In this document: piece after piece, positions 26,428 to 34,226 of the stretch
Layout: each line of letters begins with the position of its first letter
How positions within the stretch are numbered: the first letter of the stretch is position 1
Position numbers and translations under genes: made by a program
Origin: an uncultured bacterium
GTDB lineage: Bacteria > Cyanobacteriota > Vampirovibrionia > Gastranaerophilales > Gastranaerophilaceae
Direction: 5' to 3'
Length of the DNA: 39,028 nucleotides
Assembly: GCA_902796925.1 (NCBI GenBank)
Contig: CADBQW010000011.1
Span: 1-39,028 of the forward strand
The notes under the pieces: model-generated
What the model was told of the DNA's origin: nothing
Database searches by the model: none
What the model saw: only the letters and a program-made list of their open reading frames with translations

Positions 26428-26465
26428 AAAATGGATTGTCTATACAAGGACAATCCATTTTTTTA
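26428..26465. terminator. Strong bidirectional terminator
   Basis: Perfect 13-bp stem AAAATGGATTGTC / GACAATCCATTTT with an 8-nt loop and T-run, 17 nt past the 406-aa gene and 33 nt past the convergent 748-aa gene. A-tracts on the left side let it work for both strands. Confidence 0.9.
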
Positions 26466-26497
26466 TCTCATAGCAGTTATCTAAAAGTAAAATAGTT

Positions 26498-28744
26498 TTA
26501 TGAATTAAGAACCTTCATTGTTTCTTGTATTGCCGATTCAGATCTTGCGAGGGCATCATCTCCGGGTTTTGTATCATACGAGTTTGTTTGAACACCCTGC
26601 GGTGACGGCATATAGCCTCTTGCCGGTTCAATATCGCCCGCTTTGACAGGTGTTGGAGACGGAAGATAACTGTACGTTTTTGCATTTGCCGGCTCTTGTG
26701 ATTGGAACCCTTGCTGAGCTTGGGTTGCTTGAGGTTGTTGAGCTGGAGTTCTGTACTTATCTAACATGTTACCGCCATTTTGTTGTTGTTGTGCCTGTTG
26801 TTGAAAGGCTTTTTGCATTTCGATTAGTCTCGCCTGCTGTTCAGGAGTGAGTTCACCTTGTTTGGGTTCTTCTTCTTTTCCTTCGTCAAGAACGGAATGT
26901 TCAGGTTTTCCGAATATTTTGTGACATCCTTTTACTACGGTATTTCCGATTAGCGGCATAAGTGTTGCCATACAGAATATAAATCTGAATGCAGAACCGC
27001 CAAATTCTTTCGCGTAGAATTTCGGATTTCTAAATACATTTTTGAATAAGTTTCCTATTCCTTTAGGGGTAAATTCAATCTTTTCAATAGCATGTTTAGA
27101 ATATGGTCTTATTTGTCCTAAGCCTATTGTTGTAATCTGTCCTATCTTACGGGCAATACGCGTAAAGATATTTTTACCTTTTGGTAAACCTGCAGAACCT
27201 TTTTTGTATGCTTTTTTTCTAAAATCTTTTAAGTCTTGATAAGATTTTTTCCACGCATCCTTACTTTCAAATTCAGCGGCTTTGGCTTTTGCGTTATGTT
27301 CATTAACCATATTTTTATATTGTTTAACTTCATCTTTAGTCATACCAATGTTCTGAAGGTCACCGATCTTGTAAAGTGCTTTTATAGCAAAAGGCATACA
27401 TGCAAAGAATGCAACCAATTCTGTTAATCTTTCTGCAAATGTTGCGACTTTATCACCTTTTTTGGCCTGAGCAGTTCTTATTACCGCTTCGGCTAAGAAC
27501 CATGCCTGAATAATTGCAACCAACTTACCGCCGGCTACACGGTTCGTTGCACCTTCGAGAATGATATTGCCATATTTGCCGAAAGCTTTACCCAAAGCCG
27601 ATTTTGGCGCGTGTGTTGCAAGGTTTGTATCTTTCATAACTTGAGCGAGTTTGGCATCTTTTTCCCAATTGCCCAATTCTGCAACAAGTTTATTTCTGTA
27701 TTCTGACATGTATACATTACGACCGCGAACGAATCCCTTAAATCTATGCCACCAATTACCGGTTCCGTGAGTATATCTGCGGCAATACATACTATTATCT
27801 GCTTCGTTAAGTGCTTTAAGAACATCAGGCATTTTTTCTTGAATATTTTCTTCAATATGTTTCCAATGTTTCAAACTCTTATAACCTGAAGCCTTTGCTT
27901 TCATGTTTTGAAGCACTTTAAACTTGTCTGCAGGATTTGTTATTGCTTGGAATTTCTCTAAACTATCAATTCCACCAAAACAATACTTTCCATTGCCCGG
28001 TTTTGACAGAAGTTGAAATTCGGCTTCCTGAATAACATTTAATTGAGCTTCGCTTATACTGGCAGATTTGCCAGGATTCAATTTCGTTTTTAATTTTTCC
28101 CAAAAACCGGACTGTCCCGAGGCCGCATCATATTTAGTCCGTACTTCTTCAATGAACTTTTTATCTGCACCGTAACAATCCAAATCCTCTGGGAATTGTA
28201 CACTTTCTAAAAATCCATTCTGAACTTGCGGATAATCAAACAATTGTATGCCCTTCATTCCGTTTGCTTGACCTTTTACCATATCCAATTCAGGACTTGT
28301 GATACCATCGTTTAAACTCCTATATATTGCAGAATTGTCGTAGATTTTTTTGCGAATTTGCGATTTGTATTCACTGATTTTAGATCTTAAATTTTTAAAC
28401 CAATTTGCCTTTCCAAGTCTGCTATTATTAAATGAATTTGTAATTTTGTCTCCTGCATTAGTAAGTTTGTATTCAATAGTATCTTCGTAATTTCCGCGGC
28501 ACCTTTGAGCAAACTTATCCATACCGTAGCCAAGACCAACCATTATGGGAGCTGCAACCGCCATTTGTAATGCTGGATTTATCTCTGAAAGCTGTGATGC
28601 ACGGTTGCCAACATACGAATCTTGAATCTGCTCTTGCAACTGCTTTGGCATATCTTCAACACCTTGCATAGGCTGTCCGTTTTGCCCCACTTGAGCACGC
28701 ATTCCGGTTAAATTTGGCTGAGTATTTACATCAAAATTTTCCAT
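26498..28744 (-). CDS. 748-aa membrane-associated protein, function unknown
   Basis: Not recognised. No signal peptide: the N-terminus is Gln-rich and polar. Hydrophobic segments lie at about 58-75 (flanked by Gly), 405-424, 440-460 and 584-604, separated by long basic helical regions. The C-terminal 120 residues are Gln/Pro-rich low complexity (runs such as A-Q-Q-Q-Q-N) with two Y-x-P-S-P repeats (693-697 and 711-715). The ATG follows AGGAGA. Composition resembles the Gln-rich proteins at 12745 and 14748, although I see no real alignment. It is divergent from the 56-aa gene. Confidence 0.75.
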   Translation of the reverse strand: MENFDVNTQPNLTGMRAQVGQNGQPMQGVEDMPKQLQEQIQDSYVGNRASQLSEINPALQMAVAAPIMVGLGYGMDKFAQRCRGNYEDTIEYKLTNAGDKITNSFNNSRLGKANWFKNLRSKISEYKSQIRKKIYDNSAIYRSLNDGITSPELDMVKGQANGMKGIQLFDYPQVQNGFLESVQFPEDLDCYGADKKFIEEVRTKYDAASGQSGFWEKLKTKLNPGKSASISEAQLNVIQEAEFQLLSKPGNGKYCFGGIDSLEKFQAITNPADKFKVLQNMKAKASGYKSLKHWKHIEENIQEKMPDVLKALNEADNSMYCRRYTHGTGNWWHRFKGFVRGRNVYMSEYRNKLVAELGNWEKDAKLAQVMKDTNLATHAPKSALGKAFGKYGNIILEGATNRVAGGKLVAIIQAWFLAEAVIRTAQAKKGDKVATFAERLTELVAFFACMPFAIKALYKIGDLQNIGMTKDEVKQYKNMVNEHNAKAKAAEFESKDAWKKSYQDLKDFRKKAYKKGSAGLPKGKNIFTRIARKIGQITTIGLGQIRPYSKHAIEKIEFTPKGIGNLFKNVFRNPKFYAKEFGGSAFRFIFCMATLMPLIGNTVVKGCHKIFGKPEHSVLDEGKEEEPKQGELTPEQQARLIEMQKAFQQQAQQQQNGGNMLDKYRTPAQQPQATQAQQGFQSQEPANAKTYSYLPSPTPVKAGDIEPARGYMPSPQGVQTNSYDTKPGDDALARSESAIQETMKVLNS

Positions 28745-28810
28745 TAACTACTTTTCTCCTATATAAATATAAAACCCTGAAAACCATGAAAATTGCTATA
28801 TTTTAGCATT

Positions 28811-28907
28811 TGTAAAGTTATGTAACAAAATTTCCAAATTATGAAATCAATAATATTGTATATACTTTATATATATACAGAGAGCGAATTAATAAGAGAG
28901 GCTTGAG
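28811..28907 (+). promoter_or_regulatory. Upstream control region of the 56-aa gene
   Basis: ATGTAACA (28820-28827), 15 nt, GAAATCAA (28843-28850), then AGAGAGC (28879-28885) and a GAGAGG ribosome binding site (28896-28901), 6 nt before the ATG. The blocks match those before the 601-aa gene, with the same 15-nt spacing, and also the region before the 58-aa gene. Confidence 0.55.
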
Positions 28908-29078
28908 ATGGCAGTTGCAAATTTAAAAAAGATTGACAAACATTTGAAAGATATGTATCAAAACCAGGTTACAACTCCGGCTGTTCCTCAAGAACCCTAT
29001 GTTGACCGTTCAGAAGTGTTATTTGCTCAGATGAATTTCATCGCAATGGCAAATAAAGAAGCTTTACATTTAATTTAA
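28908..29078 (+). CDS. 56-aa small protein, function unknown
   Basis: Small ORF with a GAGAGG ribosome binding site and its own strong terminator. The product starts M-A-V-A-N-L-K-K-I-D, has a helical first third, a Pro-containing middle (V-P-Q-E-P-Y, 26-31) and a helical end with N-F-I-A (43-46). It has no signal peptide or membrane helix. It shares promoter blocks and leader with the 58-aa and 601-aa genes. Function unknown. Confidence 0.65.
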   Translation: MAVANLKKIDKHLKDMYQNQVTTPAVPQEPYVDRSEVLFAQMNFIAMANKEALHLI

Positions 29079-29122
29079 CTAAACATATTAACTCCAATTA
29101 ATTTTTCCCCTACAAATTTTAT

Positions 29123-29152
29123 ACCTGATATTTAAAATATCAGGTTTTTTTT
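29123..29152 (+). terminator. Rho-independent terminator after the 56-aa gene
   Basis: ACCTGATA / TATCAGGT stem with an AT loop followed by eight T residues, 44 nt after the stop and just before the uvrC promoter. Confidence 0.88.
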
Positions 29153-29163
29153 ATTTATTTTTC

Positions 29164-29192
29164 TTGTCAGAATATTTTACAAGGTGTATAAT
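29164..29192 (+). promoter_or_regulatory. Consensus sigma-70 promoter of uvrC
   Basis: -35 TTGTCA (29164-29169), 17-nt spacer, -10 TATAAT (29187-29192). The ATG at 29200 is 7 nt downstream, so the start site should coincide with the start codon and the mRNA should be leaderless. This also shows that the frame extending back to 29164 is not coding. Confidence 0.8.
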
Positions 29193-29199
29193 AGACGTT

Positions 29200-30870
29200 A
29201 TGAATGATAATTTACGCCAAACGTTAAAATTACTTCCAAGCCTTCCCGGATGCTACATATATTATGATAAAAATGATGAAGTAATATACGTTGGCAAAGC
29301 TAAACTTCTAAAACGCAGGGTTATGAGCTATTTTAATAAAAAGCATCATGATAGCGTAAAAGTTGAGCATCTTGTGGCACAAATTGTCAGATTAGAGTAT
29401 ATAATTACAAACACAGAAGTTGAAGCTCTAATTTTAGAGAACCATTTGATAAAAAAATATAAACCCAAATATAATATTTTATTAAAGGATGATAAAAAAT
29501 ATCCTTATTTTTTGATTACAAAAGAAGATTTTCCACGCATTACAGTAGTCAGAAAAAAGAACATGAACCCTGAAAAGGGGCGCTATTACGGGCCTTATAC
29601 TGATGTTCGGGCAATGTATGCCACCCTTGATTTTCTAAAAAAAATATTTCCTTTAAAGCAATGTCGAACTCCAAAATTTAAAACTCGCCCTTGTCTGTAT
29701 TATCAAATAGGGCGGTGTCTCGCACCTTGTCAAAAATTAGTTACAAGTGAAGAATACCAAAACCTCGTTCATCAGGCAGAACTCTTTTTATCCGGCAGAC
29801 AAACTGAATTGATGAAACAATTAATGGAGCAAATTCAAAAATACTCTGATACTGAGCAGTTTGAAAAAGCTGCACGTTTAAGAGACAGTTATTTAGACCT
29901 TAAAAAGACTCTTGAAAAACAAAAAGTTGTCTATGAAAATACAAAATTGAATGAAGATATAATATCGGTATTGAATGAAGACGGGCTTATTGTAATACTT
30001 ATTCTCATGGTAAGAGAAGGTCGGCTAATTGATAAAAAAGATTTTGTATACGATTGTGAGGAAACCGATAAAATTGAATTTTTTACAACATTTTTTAAAG
30101 AATATTATGCAAATTTGAACTTGGAATTTCCCGATAGAATAGTCTCTGACACCCTTGAAGAAGTCGGAGAAAAAGCATTATACGAGGAATGGTTAGAAAT
30201 TCTTGCTAAAAAGAAAGTAAAAATAAGCTATGGAAAATCCACTCAAGGTAAAGAACTCCTATCTCTTGCAAATAAGAATGCACAAAATACAATGAATAAC
30301 GCAAAAATTAAGAAAATGACCGAAATTAGAAACGATTTTAACGAAATAGGCTCATATTTGGCTGAAATTTTACATCTTAAGAATTTCCCATCCAGAATGG
30401 AATGTTACGATATATCTCACATCCAAGGGACAAATACAGTAGCCTCAATGGTAGTATTCATAAATGGCATAAGTAAAAAATCCGAATATAGAAAGTTCAA
30501 GATTCGAACAACAGAAGGAAAACCGGATGATTTTATGTCAATGAAAGAGGTGCTTTCCCGCAGGTTCAAAAGACTCGGTGAAAAAGGTTGGGAAAAACCT
30601 GATTTAATCATAATTGACGGCGGTAAAGGACAGTTATCTTCAGTTATGGAAATAGTTAATGAAATGGGAATAACAGGTATAGATTTTGTCAGTTTGGCAA
30701 AGAAAAACGAAGAAGTATTCCTACCGGGAAAATCAAAACCGATAATTATCCCAAGAAACTCCAGCGCGCTTTTCCTTTTCCAAAGGATTCGTGACGAATC
30801 TCACAGATTTGCCATAACCTTTCATAGAAATCTCCGCTCAAAATCAATGACTAAAAATCCGGCAAAATAA
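29200..30870 (+). CDS. uvrC: Excinuclease ABC subunit C lacking the C-terminal HhH domain
   Basis: UvrC makes both incisions in nucleotide excision repair. Present are the N-terminal GIY-YIG nuclease (G-C-Y-I-Y-Y to V-I-Y-V-G-K-A-K, about 18-36), the Cys cluster C-L-Y-Y-Q-I-G-R-C-L-A-P-C, the UVR segment that binds UvrB (F-E-K-A-A-R-L-R-D) and the RNase H-like nuclease (E-C-Y-D-I-S-H-I-Q-G; I-I-D-G-G-K-G-Q). It stops at 556 aa, soon after H-R-F-A-I-T-F-H-R-N, where normal UvrC (about 600 aa or more) continues into a helix-hairpin-helix pair. The opposite strand codes for nrdG from 4 nt beyond the stop, so no remnant lies downstream. Confidence 0.93.
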   Translation: MNDNLRQTLKLLPSLPGCYIYYDKNDEVIYVGKAKLLKRRVMSYFNKKHHDSVKVEHLVAQIVRLEYIITNTEVEALILENHLIKKYKPKYNILLKDDKKYPYFLITKEDFPRITVVRKKNMNPEKGRYYGPYTDVRAMYATLDFLKKIFPLKQCRTPKFKTRPCLYYQIGRCLAPCQKLVTSEEYQNLVHQAELFLSGRQTELMKQLMEQIQKYSDTEQFEKAARLRDSYLDLKKTLEKQKVVYENTKLNEDIISVLNEDGLIVILILMVREGRLIDKKDFVYDCEETDKIEFFTTFFKEYYANLNLEFPDRIVSDTLEEVGEKALYEEWLEILAKKKVKISYGKSTQGKELLSLANKNAQNTMNNAKIKKMTEIRNDFNEIGSYLAEILHLKNFPSRMECYDISHIQGTNTVASMVVFINGISKKSEYRKFKIRTTEGKPDDFMSMKEVLSRRFKRLGEKGWEKPDLIIIDGGKGQLSSVMEIVNEMGITGIDFVSLAKKNEEVFLPGKSKPIIIPRNSSALFLFQRIRDESHRFAITFHRNLRSKSMTKNPAK

Positions 30871-30874
30871 AATG

Positions 30875-31360
30875 TTATGAAACTAAAGCCAAAGAACCAT
30901 TTAAAGATTCTTTCACTTTTATAACACGTTGATTTGCACTGCCCACCCAGTGTAGATTGTTATCCTTCAATGCTTCTATAAATTCACCTTCAGCAACAAC
31001 ATCTATATCTTCAATACCGTCAAGATCTTTTATTTGTTCCCAACTGTATCCTGTATATAACCAGATTGTTTTTTCAGGATACAATTTTCGACATTTTTTT
31101 ACAAGTCTAAAAACTTCATCCCTATTTCCGGGGAATAAGGGATCTCCACCGCTAAAAGTAATCCCGTCAATGTATGGCTTATTTAATGCCTCGAAAAGCT
31201 CATCTTCCGCCGCACTATCAAATGGTAATCCGCCATTTTCATCCCACGTTATCGGGTTTTGACAATTCTTGCAGTGATGGTTGCAACCGGAAACCCAAAG
31301 TACAACGCGAATTCCCTCACCATTTAACATATCTTGTTTTGTTATATCATGGTAATTCAT
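30875..31360 (-). CDS. nrdG: Anaerobic ribonucleotide reductase activating protein NrdG
   Basis: Radical SAM enzyme that installs the glycyl radical on NrdD. The cluster-binding C-N-H-H-C-K-N-C motif (CxxxCxxC) is at about residues 26-33, and F-S-G-G-D-P-L-F is the usual SAM-contact GGD/E stretch. The length of 161 aa is typical. It follows nrdD on the same strand with a 14-nt gap, so the two are one operon. It is convergent with uvrC, with only 4 nt between the stops. Confidence 0.95.
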   Translation of the reverse strand: MNYHDITKQDMLNGEGIRVVLWVSGCNHHCKNCQNPITWDENGGLPFDSAAEDELFEALNKPYIDGITFSGGDPLFPGNRDEVFRLVKKCRKLYPEKTIWLYTGYSWEQIKDLDGIEDIDVVAEGEFIEALKDNNLHWVGSANQRVIKVKESLNGSLALVS

Positions 31361-31374
31361 TATAAAATACCTTA

Positions 31375-33648
31375 CTACATACTCACTCTATCTGCAATTT
31401 CTTCCATTTTAGCAGCATTTAAACGTGTATCACCTTTTACTCGTGAATACGACAGATATCCGTTCATTCTATCTATTTTAGTAAGATTTTTGCTGCCACA
31501 TTTAGGACAAACATCCATGCTCAATTCCTGATGACCGCAATCATCACAATAAGCCAGAGACAAGTTAACCCCTTCATAAAAACCCTTATCCATTGCGCGT
31601 CTAATCAAAGTTTCAACGGCTTTAGTGTTGTAAGATATAGGATATTTTACATATTGAATCTTTCCGCCGTTCAAAAGCTCCCAGAATCTTCCTTCCAAAT
31701 CCTGCTTTTCAACCGGTCCGATTTTTTCTGAAACATGACAGTGGAAACTATTTGACACGTAGCCTCTGTCTGAAACCTTGTCTATAATTCCGTATTTCTT
31801 TCTGAACTGTTTTATTTGCAATCCACAGAGGTTTTCAGCAGGAGTTCCATATATAGCGTAGAGGTTCCCGTCAGCCTCCTTGAATTCATTTACTTTTTTA
31901 TTGATGTATCTCATAACTTCAAGTGCAAACTCACCGTCTTCAACAAGAGATTTTCCATTATACAACTCTTGAAGTTCGTTCAATGCAGTAATTCCGAAAG
32001 ATGCAGTTGAAGCTTTTAGAACCGGCTTAATCTTGTCATGAATACCCAGATGCCCACCGTAAAATCCGCCTTCACAAAATCCCAACGGATTAATTGATGC
32101 GCGCATTTCACCAAGATATTCGTAAGTCCGTTTGTGAAGTTCTCGAATCATTTCCATATAATAATCCAGAACCTCATAAAAATCTTTACCCTCTTTTTGA
32201 GATTTTTCATAAATCATCGGAAGGTGAAGGCTTATTGCGCCAATATTAAATCTCCCGACAAATATCGGTTTATCATCTTTATCGGCAGGGTTCATTCCGC
32301 CACGCTCATACCAAGGTGACAGGAATGCGCGGCATCCCATCGGAGAAATTACACGTTTATATTTTTTATACATGCTTGCGATATAACCTTCACCTGATAG
32401 GGACAACCAATCCGGATACATTGATTTTTTGGAACATTCAACGCCGGCATAGAATAATTCTTCTAACTCTCCACCTTTTCCATGAAGTTTTTCATCATAT
32501 AAGAAAACTATTTTAGGGAATAATACAGGTTTCTTGCATTCTTTTTTACCTTGACCGCCTTTTCTTACATCAAGCATAACCAAAGATGCCATACGTTCAA
32601 ATCTTTTTGTACCAAGTCCTGTTGTAACGGTAATGAACGGGTAGTCACCACGGCTTGAAGCAACAGTATTAAACTTGTATTCCCATCCCTGAAATCCGTC
32701 ATGAAAATCCTTTTCAACGTCTTTTATGGCAATTTCTTCTGCTTTTTTAGGGGAAACACCCATTTCAAGATATTTGTCATAATTTGTTTTAAATGTTTTT
32801 TCTGCGTAAGGTGCGAGGATTTTATCGACCTCAGGAACAGTGAAGCCACCATATTGCTGACTTGCTGCCGCCATAACAATATCACCGATAACATCAAATG
32901 CTACGTTAAGAGATTTTGGTTCATTATACCAAAGGTTTCCCATTTCAAAACCACCTTTTAAAACATTCGCAACGTCAAAAAGGCAGCAATTCATTGTGTC
33001 ACGTCGTGCCGACATATCATGAATGTATATATATCCATCTCTCACTGCTTGAAGTTCGGGTACTGTTAAAAAGAATTTTTTGTAAAGCTCTTTATTTAAT
33101 TCATTTAATACCAAAGACCTTTTTGTAGAAACAAGTGCCGAATCGGCATTAGAATTTTCCTTGTCTCCTATATACATGATTTTTTGGCTTTCTTGATATA
33201 CTTTATCAAGCATTTTTACAAAGTCAATTTTGTAATCGCGATAGTTCCTATAGCACTTTGCGACTTTTGGGTTGAATCTTTCGAGTGCATTTTCAACAAT
33301 GCAGTGCATTTTAAATATATCAACTTCTTTTTCGCCTTCTCTCAAAACGCTATTATCTACAAGGTTGCAAATGTTATTTATATCGTTATCAGAAAATGTA
33401 ACCAAACTTCTGGCCGCAGATTTCTGTATAGCAGCAACAACTTTTTCAATATTGTAATCTTCCAGAGTACCGTCTTTTTTAACAATTTTAATTTCACTCA
33501 GTTTTAAATTCTTAACCGGTTCTGACATATACTTTGCATTAAGTGCAGGTGACAATGATTGCGGTTTTGACACCTTTGATGCTGTTTCCGATTTTTGACT
33601 TTGATACGTATTTAAGTCTACTACCCTGTCTTGTAATATGTTTTGCAT
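31375..33648 (-). CDS. nrdD: Anaerobic (class III) ribonucleoside triphosphate reductase NrdD
   Basis: Glycyl radical enzyme that makes dNTPs without oxygen. After a 45-residue leader comes an ATP-cone (about 50-145, starting I-K-I-V-K-K-D-G). The catalytic core includes D-T-M-N-C-C-L-F-D-V. The C-terminus has four Cys for zinc (C-D-D-C ... C-P-K-C) and the glycyl radical loop R-M-N-G-Y-L-S, a variant of the usual R-V-x-G-Y-L. An AGGAG site precedes the ATG. About 100-240 nt upstream is a likely cobalamin riboswitch, which would repress the gene when B12 is available. That makes sense if the cell also has a B12-dependent reductase, not seen here. Confidence 0.95.
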   Translation of the reverse strand: MQNILQDRVVDLNTYQSQKSETASKVSKPQSLSPALNAKYMSEPVKNLKLSEIKIVKKDGTLEDYNIEKVVAAIQKSAARSLVTFSDNDINNICNLVDNSVLREGEKEVDIFKMHCIVENALERFNPKVAKCYRNYRDYKIDFVKMLDKVYQESQKIMYIGDKENSNADSALVSTKRSLVLNELNKELYKKFFLTVPELQAVRDGYIYIHDMSARRDTMNCCLFDVANVLKGGFEMGNLWYNEPKSLNVAFDVIGDIVMAAASQQYGGFTVPEVDKILAPYAEKTFKTNYDKYLEMGVSPKKAEEIAIKDVEKDFHDGFQGWEYKFNTVASSRGDYPFITVTTGLGTKRFERMASLVMLDVRKGGQGKKECKKPVLFPKIVFLYDEKLHGKGGELEELFYAGVECSKKSMYPDWLSLSGEGYIASMYKKYKRVISPMGCRAFLSPWYERGGMNPADKDDKPIFVGRFNIGAISLHLPMIYEKSQKEGKDFYEVLDYYMEMIRELHKRTYEYLGEMRASINPLGFCEGGFYGGHLGIHDKIKPVLKASTASFGITALNELQELYNGKSLVEDGEFALEVMRYINKKVNEFKEADGNLYAIYGTPAENLCGLQIKQFRKKYGIIDKVSDRGYVSNSFHCHVSEKIGPVEKQDLEGRFWELLNGGKIQYVKYPISYNTKAVETLIRRAMDKGFYEGVNLSLAYCDDCGHQELSMDVCPKCGSKNLTKIDRMNGYLSYSRVKGDTRLNAAKMEEIADRVSM

Positions 33649-33754
33649 AAAAATCTCCTTTTTTTAAAAAGGCAGAAGTCATGGACCTTACTACAATCTT
33701 TTTAAAAAACTATGCCCAATTTCCTGTCTCGAGGTATATAATTCATCAGTTTAA

Positions 33755-33885
33755 GCATTCCGACTATCTCAAAAAATTTTTTGAGGTCTCATATAAGCAT
33801 GCTCCCACAAGCTATATATCAACACGGTTGCGGACCAGCGGATGATTTTCGCATCTCTTTCCCTAAACTGTCCTTTTATTTTACT
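33755..33885 (-). ncRNA. Probable cobalamin riboswitch upstream of nrdDG
   Basis: Reading the minus strand: GGGAAA, then the hairpin GATG-CGAAAAT-CATC that matches the conserved GGTGNNAAATCC-like arm, then CGCTGGTCCGCAACCGTG, a close match to the core GGNCCCGCCACTGT of B12 riboswitches, and finally TGAGACCTC, a partial B12 box. An 18-nt palindrome CTCAAAAAATTTTTTGAG (33768-33785) overlaps the 3' part and may form a regulatory stem. Boundaries are approximate. A covariance-model search was not possible. Confidence 0.68.
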
Positions 33886-34057
33886 ACAAAATTTAAAAAC
33901 ATGGAATACATTAAAAAAAATTTACACATTTGGATTTAGATTACTTTATTGAGACCTATAGGCAATAAGATAAAACTTTCTACCTAGCCCATTTTGCGCC
34001 TGAAACTTTATTGAAGGACAATTAAAATGATCATGTAAAGTTTCAAGGAGTTTAGTT
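33886..34057. other. Divergent region between the nrdDG riboswitch and the 52-aa gene
   Basis: Contains an AT-rich stretch likely to carry the nrdDG promoter, and toward the right the inverted repeat and ribosome binding site of the 52-aa gene. A three-codon ORF (ATG ATC ATG TAA, 34027-34038) lies inside the repeat. No longer gene is visible. Confidence 0.5.
34001..34045 (+). promoter_or_regulatory. Leader inverted repeat before the 52-aa gene
   Basis: Perfect 10-nt inverted repeat TGAAACTTTA (34001-34010) / TAAAGTTTCA (34036-34045). It ends where the AAGGAG ribosome binding site (34045-34050) begins. It could control access of ribosomes, or be a protein-binding site. Confidence 0.55.
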
Positions 34058-34216
34058 ATGAAAAAGATTGGAACAGTAATCGGAATAGTCATTATCCTTG
34101 TGTTTATAGCAGGAGTTGTGACTTCAATATATACAATTGCGAACATGGACAATACCTTGCCAAAGAACAGTTGTGAGGTTTGTACGACAGAACCGTGCCC
34201 GTGCTATATAAAATAA
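34058..34216 (+). CDS. 52-aa membrane protein with a Cys-rich tail, function unknown
   Basis: Small ORF with an AAGGAG site 7 nt before the ATG. Residues 1-28 form an N-terminal membrane helix or uncleaved signal (M-K-K-I-G then Ile/Val-rich). The tail has four Cys as C-E-V-C (39-42) and C-P-C (47-49), ending Y-I-K. If the tail faces the periplasm, it could bind metal or form disulfides; this is inference. The next gene is convergent after 10 nt. An antisense frame over the same bases (33946-34152) lacks such support. Confidence 0.65.
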   Translation: MKKIGTVIGIVIILVFIAGVVTSIYTIANMDNTLPKNSCEVCTTEPCPCYIK

Positions 34217-34226
34217 AAAGTTAGGC

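Noticed and set aside
29164-29199. TTG start of uvrC 12 codons upstream
   Set aside because: These bases are the -35 to -10 promoter region; the protein family starts at the ATG at 29200.
33970-34010. Possible purine riboswitch because of TTTCTACC
   Set aside because: The later conserved GACTA part and a closing P1 stem are missing; one matching octamer is not enough.
33946-34152. 68-aa minus-strand frame
   Set aside because: It is antisense to the 52-aa gene, lacks a good ribosome binding site, and covers that gene's leader repeat.
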